Part shown: piece by piece, positions 24,382 through 34,125 of the stretch
Numbering within the stretch: the first letter of the stretch is position 1
Layout: the number at the start of each line of letters is the position of its first letter
DNA from: Sphingomonas sp. M1-B02
GTDB taxonomy: Bacteria > Pseudomonadota > Alphaproteobacteria > Sphingomonadales > Sphingomonadaceae
DNA length: 64,000 nt
Reading direction: 5' to 3'
Assembly (NCBI RefSeq): GCF_026167525.1
Contig: NZ_CP110679.1
Coordinates: 434,001 to 498,000, forward strand
Notes under the pieces: model-generated
Told to the model about the DNA's origin: nothing
What the model saw: the letters and a program-made list of their open reading frames with translations, nothing else
Database searches by the model: none
Position numbers and translations under genes: made by a program

Positions 24382-26883
24382 ATGGAGCTTTCGGGGAACG
24401 ACTGGAGCGGGGAGGCGGGCGGATCGCCCGACGTGCCGCCGCGGCGCGAACATCTCGTGGTGATCGGCAATGGCATGGCCGGGTGTCGCGCGGTCGAGGA
24501 ATTGCTCGCGCGCGATCCCGATCGCTACCGCGTGACGATCTTCGGCGCCGAGCCGCATGTGAATTACAACCGGATCATGCTCTCGCCGGTGCTGGCGGGG
24601 GAGAAGGCGTTCGAGGACATCATCCTCAACGGTCATGACTGGTATCGCGACCACGGCATCGAACTGGTCACCAGCGATCCGGTCATTTCGATCGATCGCC
24701 AGGCCAGGTCGGTGATGGCGGCATCGGGACGCACGGTCAGCTATGACCGGCTGCTCATCGCCACCGGCTCGGACCCCTTCATCATCCCCGTGCCAGGCCA
24801 CAAGCTCGATGGCGTGATCAGCTTCCGCGACATGGCCGATGTCGATCGCATGCTCGCGGCAGCCGATGTCGGCGGCGATGCGGTGGTGATCGGCGGCGGG
24901 CTACTCGGGCTCGAGGCCGCGCATGGGCTGACGCTGCGCGGCATGAAAGTCACCGTGCTCCACATCATGCCGACATTGATGGAACGCCAGCTCGACGAAG
25001 CCGCGGGCTGGCTGCTCAAGACCGCGCTGGAGGCGCGCGGGCAGACGATCCTGACCGGCGCCGACACTGACGAGATCCTTGGCGAGACGCATGTCGAGGG
25101 CGTCCGGCTCAAGGACGGGACGCTGATCCCGGCAAGCCTGGTGGTGATGGCAGTCGGCATCCGCCCCAATGTGCGGCTGGCGCGCGAGGCCGGGCTGGCG
25201 ATCGGGCGCGGCGTGCATGTCGATGACCATATGGTGACGTCTGACCCGGCGGTGCTCGCGGTCGGCGAATGCGTCGAGCATGACGGCAATGTCTATGGCC
25301 TGGTCGCGCCGCTCTGGGACATGTGCCGAGCGCTTGCCGACGGTCTTGTCGAAAAGCCGAGCGGCTACAGGGGATCGGTAACCTCGACCAAGCTCAAGGT
25401 GGCGGGACTCGACGTCTTTTCCGCGGGCGATTTCTCGGGCGGTGACGGCGCCGAGGACATCGTCCTGCGCGACGCCGCGCGCGGGGTGTACAAGCGCGTG
25501 GTGGTCAAGGACGACCGCATCGTCGGCGCAGTGCTGTACGGCGACACCGCCGATGGCGGCTGGTATTTCGATTTGCTCAAGCGCCAGGCGGACATTGCCG
25601 AGCTGCGCGACGTGCTGATCTTCGGCCAGGCTTTCGCCTCGGGAGGGGGGCAAGCGGACCCTAAGTCGGCCGTTGCGGCGCTCTCGGACACGGCCGAGAT
25701 TTGCGGCTGCAACGGCGTTTCCAAGGGAATGGTGGTGTCCTGCATCGCCAAGGGCGCGAAGTCGCTCGATGCGGTGCGTGCCGGCTGCAAGGCTTCGGCG
25801 AGCTGCGGTTCGTGCACCGGGCTGGTCGAGACGCTGCTCGCACTGACGCTGGGCGACGATGTCGAGGCGGGGCCAAGGACGATGTGCAAATGCACCAGCT
25901 TCGGCCATGACGATGTCCGCCGCGAGATCGTGGCGCAAGGCATGCGCTCTACCCCCGAAGTCATGCAGCGGCTCCACTGGTTGACGCCCGATGGCTGCGC
26001 GTCGTGCCGGCCCGCGCTCAACTACTATCTGCTGTGTGCGCTGCCCGGTGAATATATCGACGACCAGCAGAGCCGCTTCGTCAACGAGCGGATGCACGCC
26101 AACATTCAGAAGGACGGCACCTATTCGGTGGTGCCGCGGATGTGGGGCGGGATCACCAATCCGCGCGAGCTGCGCGCGATTGCCGATGTCGTTGAGAAAT
26201 ATGACGCACCGATGGTCAAGGTCACCGGCGGCCAGCGGCTCGATATCTTCGGCATCCGCAAGGAGGATTTGCCCGCGGTGTGGGCCGATCTCAATGCCGC
26301 CGGGATGGTCTCCGGGCATGCTTACGGCAAGTCTCTCCGCACGGTGAAGACCTGTGTCGGCTCCGAATGGTGCCGCTTCGGCACGCAGGATTCGACCGGG
26401 CTCGGCGTCAAGATCGAGCGGATGACCTGGGGCAGCTGGATGCCGCACAAGTTCAAGATCGCCGTATCGGGCTGCCCGCGCAATTGCGCCGAGGCGACGA
26501 TCAAGGATTTCGGCGTGGTCTGCGTCGACAGCGGCTACGAACTGTCGGTCGGCGGCAATGGCGGGATCAAGGTCCGCGCCACCGATTTCCTGTGCAAGGT
26601 CGCGACCGAGGCCGAGGCGATGCACTATTGCGCCGCCTTCGTGCAGCTTTACCGCGAGGAAGCCCGCTATCTTGAGCGCACCGCGCCGTGGATCGAGCGG
26701 GTCGGCGTCGACTATATAAAGGCGCGGATCGCCGACGATGCCGAGGGCCGCGACGCGCTTGCCGCGCGATTCCTGTTCTCGCAAAGCTTCAGCCAGGAAG
26801 ACCCCTGGGCCCAGCGCGTCGCCGATGATGCGCGCCAGCACGCGCACATGGCCGAATTTCGCCCCGAAGGAGGAATGGCATGA
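24382..26883 (+). CDS. nirB: NirB: assimilatory NADH-nitrite reductase large subunit (833 aa)
   Basis: The start at 24382 (MELSGNDWSG) has GGAG nine bases before it. An FAD/NAD(P) disulfide-reductase-type half opens with HLVVIGNGMAGCRAVEELL and has a second GxGxxG-type motif (VVIGGGLLGLEAAHGL). A BFD-like [2Fe-2S] domain follows (CGCNGVSKGMVVS, CGSCTGLVE). The sulfite/nitrite reductase half carries the cluster-sirohaem Cys pairs CVGSEWC (from Cys658) and SGCPRNC (from Cys698). It reduces nitrite to ammonium with NirD. Genes overlap by 4 bp. Confidence 0.95.
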   Translation: MELSGNDWSGEAGGSPDVPPRREHLVVIGNGMAGCRAVEELLARDPDRYRVTIFGAEPHVNYNRIMLSPVLAGEKAFEDIILNGHDWYRDHGIELVTSDPVISIDRQARSVMAASGRTVSYDRLLIATGSDPFIIPVPGHKLDGVISFRDMADVDRMLAAADVGGDAVVIGGGLLGLEAAHGLTLRGMKVTVLHIMPTLMERQLDEAAGWLLKTALEARGQTILTGADTDEILGETHVEGVRLKDGTLIPASLVVMAVGIRPNVRLAREAGLAIGRGVHVDDHMVTSDPAVLAVGECVEHDGNVYGLVAPLWDMCRALADGLVEKPSGYRGSVTSTKLKVAGLDVFSAGDFSGGDGAEDIVLRDAARGVYKRVVVKDDRIVGAVLYGDTADGGWYFDLLKRQADIAELRDVLIFGQAFASGGGQADPKSAVAALSDTAEICGCNGVSKGMVVSCIAKGAKSLDAVRAGCKASASCGSCTGLVETLLALTLGDDVEAGPRTMCKCTSFGHDDVRREIVAQGMRSTPEVMQRLHWLTPDGCASCRPALNYYLLCALPGEYIDDQQSRFVNERMHANIQKDGTYSVVPRMWGGITNPRELRAIADVVEKYDAPMVKVTGGQRLDIFGIRKEDLPAVWADLNAAGMVSGHAYGKSLRTVKTCVGSEWCRFGTQDSTGLGVKIERMTWGSWMPHKFKIAVSGCPRNCAEATIKDFGVVCVDSGYELSVGGNGGIKVRATDFLCKVATEAEAMHYCAAFVQLYREEARYLERTAPWIERVGVDYIKARIADDAEGRDALAARFLFSQSFSQEDPWAQRVADDARQHAHMAEFRPEGGMA

Positions 26884-27218
26884 TCGCAGACTGGCTAGAT
26901 ATCGGCTGGCTCGACCAGATCCCGGTGCGCGGTTCGCGGACCGTGCCCGTGGCGGGGGGCGAGGAGATTGCGGTGTTCCGGACCGGCGACAATCAGGTGT
27001 TTGCTTTGGTCAATCGCTGCCCGCACAAAGGCGGGCCGCTCAGCCAGGGCATCGTCCATGGCCATAGCGTCGCCTGCCCGCTGCACAATTGGAACATCGC
27101 GCTGGCGACGGGGTCGGCGCAGGGCGAGGACAAGGGCTGCACGCCGGTGGTGCCGGTCAAGGTCGTGAGCGGGCGGGTGCTGATCTGCCGCGCCTCGGCG
27201 TTGCAGGCGGCGGCATAG
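26880..27218 (+). CDS. nirD: NirD: nitrite reductase small subunit, Rieske-like (112 aa)
   Basis: It is a single Rieske-type domain with both ligand motifs, NRCPHKGGPLSQG and ACPLHNWN, so it can hold a [2Fe-2S] cluster. Many NirD proteins have lost these residues; here they are complete. The start overlaps the nirB stop (ATGA), and the nitrate reductase follows after one base. Confidence 0.94.
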   Translation: MIADWLDIGWLDQIPVRGSRTVPVAGGEEIAVFRTGDNQVFALVNRCPHKGGPLSQGIVHGHSVACPLHNWNIALATGSAQGEDKGCTPVVPVKVVSGRVLICRASALQAAA

Positions 27219-27219
27219 G

Positions 27220-29823
27220 ATGAGCGCGATCCGCACCACCTGCGCCTATTGCGGCGTCGGCTGCGGGATCGCGGCGACTGTCACCGGCGAACGCACGGTC
27301 GAGATCAAGGGCGACGTCGAACATCCCGCGAACCACGGCAAGCTCTGTTCCAAGGGCACCCATCTCGGCGAGACCACCAGCCTCGAAGGCCGCCTCCTAT
27401 ACCCCATGATCCACGGCAAGCGCGCAAGCTGGGACAAGGCGCTCGACCTGGTTGCCAAGCGTTTCCGCGACACGATCGCCGAGCACGGCCCCAACAGCGT
27501 CGCCTTCTACGTCTCGGGACAATTGCTGACCGAGGACTATTACGTCGCCAACAAGCTGATGAAGGGCTTCATCGAATCGGCCAATATCGACACGAATTCG
27601 CGGCTGTGCATGTCGAGCGCGGTCGCCGGGCATATGCGCGCGTTCGGCGAGGATGTGGTGCCCGCCAGTTACGACGATCTCGATGCGGCGGATCTGCTTA
27701 TCCTGGTCGGGTCCAACACCGCCTGGTGCCACCCGGTCGTCTATCAGCGCATCCTCGCCGCCCGCGCGGCGCGCGGAACCCGGATCGTCGTGATCGACCC
27801 GCGCCGCACCGAGACCTGCGAGGATGCCGACCTGCATCTGGCGATCCGTCCGGGCAGCGACGTCGCCTTGTTCAACGGCCTGCTCGCGCATTGCCGCGAG
27901 GCGGGCCTAATCGATGAAGCTTACCTGTCCCGAAGCGTCGACGTCCCCGACGACTTTTGGGACAGAGTAGGAGAGGGGAGCGACCTGTGGTCGGTGGCGC
28001 GGAGCTGCGATGTTCCGCCCGCTGATCTCAGGCGCTTCTTCGACCTGTTTGCGGCGCACCCGCGCACCGTCACGATGTTCAGCCAGGGCGTGAACCAGTC
28101 GCTGCGCGGCACCGATCAGGTCAACGCGATCACCAATCTGCACCTCGCCACCGGCCGCATCGGCAAGCCCGGCGCGGCCCCGTTCTCGATCACCGGCCAG
28201 CCCAATGCGATGGGCGGCCGCGAAGTCGGCGGGCTGGCGACGACGCTGGCTGCGCACATGGATTTCGCACCCGATAATGTTGCGCGTGTGGCGCGATTCT
28301 GGGGGACCGAAGCGGTCGCCGCAAAGCCGGGGCTCAAGGCGGTCGACCTGTTCCGCAGCATCGGCGAAGGCCGGATCAAGGCCTTGTGGGTGATGGCCAC
28401 CAATCCGGCGGTGTCGATGCCCGACGCAGGGTCGGTTCGCGAGGCGCTCGGCAAGTGCCCGTTCGTCGTGGTTTCCGATTGCATCGCGGACACCGACACC
28501 ACGCGCTTCGCGCATGTGAAGCTCCCCGCCGCCGGCTGGGGCGAAAAAGACGGCACCATCACCAATTCGGAGCGGATGATCAGCCGCCAGCGCCGCTTGT
28601 TCGAACTGCCAGGCGAGGCCAAACCCGATTGGTGGATCGTCAAGGAAGTCGGCCGCCGCATGGGCTGGACCGGCGAGTTCGCCTATAGCCGCCCGGCCGA
28701 TATCTACCGCGAACACACCCGGCTCTCGACCTATCAGAATCACGGCGCGCGCTTGTTCGATATTGGCAAGCACGCGGCGATTTCGAATGCGGCCTATGAG
28801 GAAATGGAACCCTGGCGCTGGGGTGGTGCCGTCTTCGCCGACGGCCGCTTCCCCACGCCGACCGGGCGAGCGCGGCTAATCGGCGTGACGCAGCGGCCGT
28901 TGCAAGCACCCCTCGCGAATTGGCCGATGACGCTCAACACCGGGCGGTATCGCGACCAGTGGCACACGATGACGCGCACTGGCCTGTCGCCGAAGCTGGG
29001 CAGTCATCGCCGCGAACCGATGGTCGAAATCCATCCCTTGGATGCAGAAGCGCTTGGTGTCGTGGAAGGCGATTTGGCGCGCGTTTCGACGCCGCAGGGG
29101 CAAAGCATCTTCCGCGCGACCCTGAGCGAAGGTCAGCGACGCGGCGAAATCTTCACGCCGATCCACTGGACCGATCGGCAATCGAGCGGCGGCCGCGCCG
29201 GCCTGTTGCCGCGCTCGCTGGTCGATCCGCATTCGGGGCAACCCGGCTTCAAATCGACCCCGGCGACTCTCGCGCGCGTGGCCGCCGAATGGCGCGGCTT
29301 CCTGATCGCGCGCGACGAACCCGGCGCGATCGATGCGCTTTGGGTCACCCGCGTCCGGGTGGCGCAGGGTTGGCTTGTCGAACTTGCCGGCGACGGCGAC
29401 GTTACGCGGCTGATCCGCGCATTGCTTCCCAAGGGCGAGCGCGTCGAGACCATCGACACTGCGCGGGGCCAGACCCGGCACGCGGTCCTCGCCAATGGGC
29501 GTCTCGTCGCCGCGCTCTATCTCTCGCGAACCGGCAATCTGCCGTCGCGCGACTGGCTGATCGCCCAGCTCGGGGACACAGCGGCGCCGGCGCCGGTGGA
29601 GTTGCTGGCAGGCCGATCCGCGACACCCGCACCCGATCGCGGTCCGGTGGTGTGCGTGTGCTTCGACGTGGGGATGAAGACGATCCTCGCCGCGATTTCA
29701 GACCAGCAGCTCGCCAGCGTCGAGGCGGTTGGCTGCAAACTCTCCGCCGGAACCAATTGCGGCTCGTGCCGCCCCGCTATCCAGCGGCTGATCGGACAAG
29801 CGAAGGAGGCCGTGAATGGCTGA
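27220..29823 (+). CDS. nasA: NasA: assimilatory nitrate reductase catalytic subunit (867 aa)
   Basis: The N-terminus carries the [4Fe-4S] motif CAYCGVGCG with the fourth Cys in GKLCSKGTHLGE. It is followed by molybdopterin oxidoreductase domains (LILVGSNTAWCHPVVYQRI, NVSMP-type loops, TNSERMISRQRR). The C-terminal 60 residues are a BFD-like [2Fe-2S] domain (VVCVCFDVG, NCGSCRPAI). The enzyme needs bis-MGD cofactor and reduces nitrate to nitrite in the cytoplasm. No separate NasB/NasC electron donor gene is in the window. Confidence 0.94.
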   Translation: MSAIRTTCAYCGVGCGIAATVTGERTVEIKGDVEHPANHGKLCSKGTHLGETTSLEGRLLYPMIHGKRASWDKALDLVAKRFRDTIAEHGPNSVAFYVSGQLLTEDYYVANKLMKGFIESANIDTNSRLCMSSAVAGHMRAFGEDVVPASYDDLDAADLLILVGSNTAWCHPVVYQRILAARAARGTRIVVIDPRRTETCEDADLHLAIRPGSDVALFNGLLAHCREAGLIDEAYLSRSVDVPDDFWDRVGEGSDLWSVARSCDVPPADLRRFFDLFAAHPRTVTMFSQGVNQSLRGTDQVNAITNLHLATGRIGKPGAAPFSITGQPNAMGGREVGGLATTLAAHMDFAPDNVARVARFWGTEAVAAKPGLKAVDLFRSIGEGRIKALWVMATNPAVSMPDAGSVREALGKCPFVVVSDCIADTDTTRFAHVKLPAAGWGEKDGTITNSERMISRQRRLFELPGEAKPDWWIVKEVGRRMGWTGEFAYSRPADIYREHTRLSTYQNHGARLFDIGKHAAISNAAYEEMEPWRWGGAVFADGRFPTPTGRARLIGVTQRPLQAPLANWPMTLNTGRYRDQWHTMTRTGLSPKLGSHRREPMVEIHPLDAEALGVVEGDLARVSTPQGQSIFRATLSEGQRRGEIFTPIHWTDRQSSGGRAGLLPRSLVDPHSGQPGFKSTPATLARVAAEWRGFLIARDEPGAIDALWVTRVRVAQGWLVELAGDGDVTRLIRALLPKGERVETIDTARGQTRHAVLANGRLVAALYLSRTGNLPSRDWLIAQLGDTAAPAPVELLAGRSATPAPDRGPVVCVCFDVGMKTILAAISDQQLASVEAVGCKLSAGTNCGSCRPAIQRLIGQAKEAVNG

Positions 29824-30604
29824 AGCAATTGCTGCGGGCGAAGTCTGGTTGGTCGGTGCCGGACCCGGCGATCCCGATTTGCTCACCCGCAAGGCCGAGC
29901 GACTGATCGATGCGGCGACCGTCGTCTTTTATGACGCGCTCGTCGGTCCGGGCGTGCTGGACCTGATCCCGTCACACGTCCGCCGCGTCGCGGTCGGGAA
30001 GCGCTCCGGGCGCCATTCCAAGGATCAGGCCAGCATCAACGATCTGCTGGTCGCCGCGGCGCATGCCGGCGAGCGCGTCGTTCGCCTCAAGGGCGGCGAC
30101 CCCTCTCTATTCGCGCGCTCGATGGAGGAGGTCGCGGCGCTGGCGGCAGCGGGGATCGCGACTCGAATCTGCCCCGGCGTCACCGCCGCAAGTGCCGCTG
30201 CCGCTTCCGCGGGTATATCGCTATCGCTACGCGGCCTGGCCCGGCGCGTTCAATTCGTCACGGCCCATGTTCAGGCGGGCGCCCCGCTCGCGATGGATTG
30301 GGCGGCGCTGGCCGATCCGGGATGCACGACCGTGTTCTACATGGGTCGTGCGGCGGCAGGAGAGATCAGCCGGCAGCTGATCGGGGCTGGGCTCGATCCA
30401 CAGACACCGGTGCTCCTTGCTTGTGACGTGAGCCTTGCCGACGAGCAATTGGTGCACACCCGCCTAGACCTGCTGCCGCTCGCCGCGCAATCGATGGCGC
30501 CCGGAAAGCCCATGGTGATTTTGGTCGGCGAGGCGGTTTCCAACAGGCGCGGCCACGCACCCGTCACGCCTCTGCTTGAGGAACTCGCGCATGGCATTTG
30601 TTGA
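29816..30604 (+). CDS. cobA: Uroporphyrinogen-III C-methyltransferase (262 aa)
   Basis: The SUMT motifs are complete: VWLVGAGPGDPDLLTRKAER at the N-terminus, VVRLKGGDPSLFARS, and ICPGVTAASAAAASAGI. It makes precorrin-2, the precursor of sirohaem, which NirB needs. It is the short single-domain form without the CysG oxidase/chelatase part. The start overlaps the nasA end by 8 bp, which supports one operon. Confidence 0.93.
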   Translation: MAEAIAAGEVWLVGAGPGDPDLLTRKAERLIDAATVVFYDALVGPGVLDLIPSHVRRVAVGKRSGRHSKDQASINDLLVAAAHAGERVVRLKGGDPSLFARSMEEVAALAAAGIATRICPGVTAASAAAASAGISLSLRGLARRVQFVTAHVQAGAPLAMDWAALADPGCTTVFYMGRAAAGEISRQLIGAGLDPQTPVLLACDVSLADEQLVHTRLDLLPLAAQSMAPGKPMVILVGEAVSNRRGHAPVTPLLEELAHGIC

Positions 30605-31826
30605 GCCAGTTGGGCGCGGCCGCGACGCATGCGCGGCGACGCTCACCTTCGACGCAGCCCAGGCGATCCTCGCTGCCCACGCAACGCCACTCGGTGTCGA
30701 AACCGTGCCGCTGGCCAAGGCCGGTCGCCGCGTCCTCGCGGAAGCAATTTACGCAAGGATTGATTCCCCCCGCTACGACGCGGCTGCGATGGATGGTTTC
30801 GCGGTGCGCGAGCACGATCTGCGAGCGGGGCTCCGTCAATTTCGCGTCGTCGGCAGTTCGTATCCGGCGCTACCATGGGCCGAGCAACTAGGCCCTGGCG
30901 AGACCGTGCGCATCATGACCGGTGCCGCCGTCCCGAAAGGTGCGGATCGCGTCGTGGTTCGCGAACTTGTCCGGGGCACCCCAGACGGCATCGAACTGCA
31001 TGGTGAACTATCGACTAGAAGGCACATTCGCGCGCGGGGGTCGGACATGGCGAAAGGCGATCTGGTCCTCGCCGCCGGACGCACTCTCGATCCGCGCGCG
31101 CTGCTTGTCGCGGCGGCCGCGGATGTGGGTTCGGTTCAAGTCCGGCGGCGGCCCCGCGTTCGACTACTCACGAGCGGCGATGAACTGGTGGCACCCGGCC
31201 TGGCTGCGGATACGCCGCACCAATTGCCTGATAGTCTGTCCGAAGCGATTTTGCTGATGACACGCCAGTATGGCGGCATTCCTCTCGGATCGAGACGAGT
31301 CCGCGATGTCTTGACGGACATCGAAGTCGCGGCTGCGGCTGCGCTCGGCGATTGCGATGTTCTGGTAATGGCTGGCGGGGCCTCGAACGGCGATCGCGAC
31401 TTTGCCAAGCACGGGCTGATGCCCTTGGGGCTCGAGCTCTGCTTCGCCGACGTTGCAATCAAACCAGGAAAGCCGGTTTGGTATGGCCGGATCGGCAATC
31501 GGCACGTTCTCGGCCTTCCGGGCAATCCCACTGCGGCGATGACGATTGCACGGCTGTTCCTCGCGCCGCTGCTTTGCGCGCTGGGTGGCGGTCGTTTTGC
31601 AACCGGGCTCAAATGGACACAAATGCCACTTCTTACGACCATGGCTGAGATCGGATCGCGAGAAACATTCCTGTGCGCCGAACTGGATGGGCGCGGCGTG
31701 CACATAATCGAACGGCAGTCGGCATCGGCGCAATGGACCCTGGCGCGCGCCAATGCACTGGTTCGTGGACCGGCTGGACATCCGGCGCTGGTCGCGGGGG
31801 ACATCGTCTCCATGCTCGGGTTTTAG
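30591..31826 (+). CDS. moeA: MoeA: molybdopterin molybdenumtransferase (411 aa)
   Basis: Domain motifs include DSPRYDAAAMDGFAVREHDL, VRIMTGAAVPKGADRVV, LLTSGDELV and GLPGNPTAAMT, typical for MoeA. I start at 30591 (MAFVEPVGRG) because GAGGAA lies seven bases before it; 30576 is also possible. It inserts molybdate into molybdopterin for NasA. The start overlaps cobA, so it is in the same transcript. It is followed by the broken mobA. Confidence 0.92.
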   Translation: MAFVEPVGRGRDACAATLTFDAAQAILAAHATPLGVETVPLAKAGRRVLAEAIYARIDSPRYDAAAMDGFAVREHDLRAGLRQFRVVGSSYPALPWAEQLGPGETVRIMTGAAVPKGADRVVVRELVRGTPDGIELHGELSTRRHIRARGSDMAKGDLVLAAGRTLDPRALLVAAAADVGSVQVRRRPRVRLLTSGDELVAPGLAADTPHQLPDSLSEAILLMTRQYGGIPLGSRRVRDVLTDIEVAAAAALGDCDVLVMAGGASNGDRDFAKHGLMPLGLELCFADVAIKPGKPVWYGRIGNRHVLGLPGNPTAAMTIARLFLAPLLCALGGGRFATGLKWTQMPLLTTMAEIGSRETFLCAELDGRGVHIIERQSASAQWTLARANALVRGPAGHPALVAGDIVSMLGF

Positions 31827-31832
31827 TTAGCC

Positions 31833-32357
31833 ATGAGAATCCTTGGCGCAATTCTGGCGGGGGGGGGAATCTCGGCGCTTCGGCAGTGACAAGGCAGCGG
31901 CGATGCTCGGGCAGCGTTCCCTGATGGGTCACACGATACAATGCATGGAGGGTCAAACCGACGGCCTAGTCATATGCGGCCGCACTTGGCCCGGAATCCC
32001 TTCGCTTGCCGATCGCCCGGCTCGAGATCTTGCCCGTTAGGCGGCCTCAATGCAGCGCTGCATCATGCCGAGAGCGCCGGGTTCGATGCGGTGCTCTGCG
32101 TTCCCGTCGATGTGCATCCATTGCCAGAAAATCTGCGGGTGCTACTCGAAGGGGCGGAGGCAAAGGCGTTCGAGCTACAGCACGCGGTGGGGTTCTGGCC
32201 CGTTCGATATGCAAGCAAGCTCGACCGTCACCTCGCGGCTGGCAATTTGTCGTTTCGAAGCTGGATTGGAAGCGCGGAAGCCATTGTCATTTCTGACCAG
32301 ATGCTCGCGCTGGAAAACGTGAACACTCCTGACGATCTGAACAAGCTGATCCAGTGA
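31833..32357 (+). pseudogene. mobA: mobA (molybdenum cofactor guanylyltransferase) with two frameshifts
   Basis: The first frame reads MRILGAILAGGG and then stops early. One base fewer in the run of nine G at 31859-31867 restores the nucleotide-binding motif LAGGESRRFGSDKAAAMLG. That second frame runs to a TAG at 32038-32040. Adding one base near 32032 restores DLGPLGGLNAALHHA and continues to the stop at 32357 (NVNTPDDLNKLIQ). The start and end are thus in the same frame, with a +1 and a -1 shift between. All MobA regions are otherwise present. It may be a true pseudogene or two sequence errors. Confidence 0.78.
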
Positions 32358-32561
32358 AGTGAGCGTCACTGGTTTCCAACGACGGCTTATGAGGGTGGCT
32401 AACCGAAAGCTGCCAGCCCGCTTCCGGCCCAGTTTCAGTCATCCCGCCGCACCTGAACAGATGTCCGAAGTTGGGAAGCGGGAGAGGCGGTATGAACGTC
32501 AACTTGTGGGTCTCCTGATTCAGCCGGCGCGGCGAGTTCGCGAAGTTGCGCGTTGAAATGC

Positions 32562-33470
32562 CTAAAACGAGTCAGTGTCGAATGGTTGCTGCGGATCCAC
32601 AACCTCTCCGAGCAGTATATAACGATAGACCTCCCGGAGCGCGTCGTGGAGAGCGTAGAAGTCGCAGTGACTGATTGGGGCGAACGCAAATGTGCCGAAT
32701 CGATTCCGGGGATGCATCGTCATGATGCGGTCCGCGTAGAATTCTTCGAAGTATTTGAGTCCGCTGTTCGCTTCACCGAAGGAATCGTGGATATAGGCCT
32801 GGCAATCAACCGCTGATGGATCGGAGACGCCATTTGCGCGCACAATTTCTTGGATGACCGCGAACGACGCATCGAGCGAGATCCATAACGGATAATTTGC
32901 CTCTTCCCCAAAAGCCTCGTGCATGTTCATCATTGAGGCCTTCATCCAAGTGGCGAGACCCCGAATCATCAGGTGATCGCTAGCATCAATGTTGGAACGC
33001 AGGTCTTGGTGAGTTGAAATTGGCAATGGCCAGTGAAAATGTTCGTAATTGCCCGGCGGCATGGGCACTGCACCTCGCGCCTGCCTGGTGTCCGAGCTCA
33101 GCTTGCGTCGAAGTGAAGTCTCGACTTCAGCAATGACCTGTGGATCATCAAGCCGTCTGCGTTCATCGAGCCGGACCGACGCGACGCAGGGGTATTGAGC
33201 CATGGTCCCGCGGTCCAGTCCGATCGAAAGTGCTAGTGAGGCCAGCAGCCGGATTTCCTCAGGCGTTGGCTCGTCGTATTCGGAATAGTAATCTCCTTCG
33301 TGCATGTCCTGGTCGAAGTGGCAGGCGGTGAAGATTAAATCCTCTCGCACCACGTACGCCGCATCTTCGTGCTGTGACGATTGCGACCAATAGGTTCCGA
33401 GCGGAGACATCGGCCGCACGATCGTGCCACGACGTATTGCTGCATGTTTCAGGGGTAGGTCCTGTGTCAT
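32562..33470 (-). CDS. Hypothetical protein (302 aa), unrecognised
   Basis: I do not recognise the family. I start at 33470 (MTQDLPLKHAAIRRG). The protein is acidic, with aromatic-rich stretches (HEGDYYSEYDEPTPEEI, NYEHFHWPLPISTHQD, GLKYFEEFYADRIMTMHPR) and no signal peptide or clear membrane helix. Codon use is less GC-biased than in the core genes nearby, consistent with acquisition. It stands alone between mobA and the HxlR gene, and its upstream region holds a piece of the dispersed repeat. Confidence 0.65.
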   Translation of the reverse strand: MTQDLPLKHAAIRRGTIVRPMSPLGTYWSQSSQHEDAAYVVREDLIFTACHFDQDMHEGDYYSEYDEPTPEEIRLLASLALSIGLDRGTMAQYPCVASVRLDERRRLDDPQVIAEVETSLRRKLSSDTRQARGAVPMPPGNYEHFHWPLPISTHQDLRSNIDASDHLMIRGLATWMKASMMNMHEAFGEEANYPLWISLDASFAVIQEIVRANGVSDPSAVDCQAYIHDSFGEANSGLKYFEEFYADRIMTMHPRNRFGTFAFAPISHCDFYALHDALREVYRYILLGEVVDPQQPFDTDSF

Positions 33471-33693
33471 GGCCGGCAAGCTGCCCCGGCGTCGGGCCGA
33501 TGTCACGCTATGTCCCGCAGGGTTGCTTCGTTCCCTGAACGAGCGTCCGTTTTCGGGAGATCGGATGTTCGACGTGAGTGTCGGAAATTGGGTCCACTCG
33601 GTCGCAAAGCTGACGATTGGCTAGCGTCAGCTTCAGCCGTTCAGATCAGCTCGCGCCCAACCCAGAGTCTGATGATCGTTCGTTGCCACGCGG

Positions 33694-34089
33694 CTAGGCT
33701 TGCTTCTCGCGAAGCCAGCTATCCCGCTCGGCGAAAATCCTCTGCATCTCTGCCATGTTGTCGGTTCCCCAGGTGCATAAGGGCTCAAGCGCTTGGGCAA
33801 GGCTGTGGCCCAGCTGCGTAAGCGTATAGTCCACGCGTGGCGGGACCTCCTTGTAGTCGTTCCTGCGCAATACGCCGTCCGATTCCAGCTCCTTTAATTG
33901 CTGGATCAGCACCTTGTCGCTGACATCGCGCACGGCGCGCTTGAGTTCGCCGTAGCGTGTCGGACCACGCAACAGGAAATACAGGACAAGCGGCTTCCAC
34001 TTGCCCGAGATGATCTTGAGCGTTGCGTCGAGTCCGCAGGTGAAGCCTGGGACGATTGGAGCGCGATCGACGATTTTGGTCTGAAGCAC
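33694..34089 (-). CDS. HxlR-family winged-helix regulator (131 aa)
   Basis: The typical HxlR layout is present: CGLDATLKIISGKWKPLVLY, then LLRGPTRYGELKRAV and the wing region LKELESDGVLRRNDYKEVPP ending RVDYTLTQLG. The start is a GTG at 34089 (MLQTKIVDRAP). It is divergent from a short-chain dehydrogenase across a 91-bp gap that holds a palindrome, the usual arrangement for an HxlR repressor and its target. Confidence 0.92.
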   Translation of the reverse strand: MLQTKIVDRAPIVPGFTCGLDATLKIISGKWKPLVLYFLLRGPTRYGELKRAVRDVSDKVLIQQLKELESDGVLRRNDYKEVPPRVDYTLTQLGHSLAQALEPLCTWGTDNMAEMQRIFAERDSWLREKQA

Positions 34090-34103
34090 GTCGGAAATTT
34101 GAG

Positions 34104-34125
34104 GTACTTACCTTAAGGTGCATAC
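34104..34125. promoter_or_regulatory. Probable HxlR operator between hxlR-type gene and SDR gene
   Basis: A perfect 10-bp palindrome ACCTTAAGGT (34110-34119) is extended by outer GTA (34104-34106) and TAC (34123-34125) arms, giving a 22-bp dyad. HxlR operators commonly take the form GTAC-N-CCTTAAGG-N-GTAC. It lies in the 91-bp divergent gap, so it can control both genes. Confidence 0.6.

Noticed and set aside
22771..24801. 676-aa minus-strand reading frame
   Set aside because: It runs antisense through the transporter end, the porin and the nirB start; no domain is recognisable.
24901..26847. 648-aa minus-strand reading frame
   Set aside because: Antisense to nirB.
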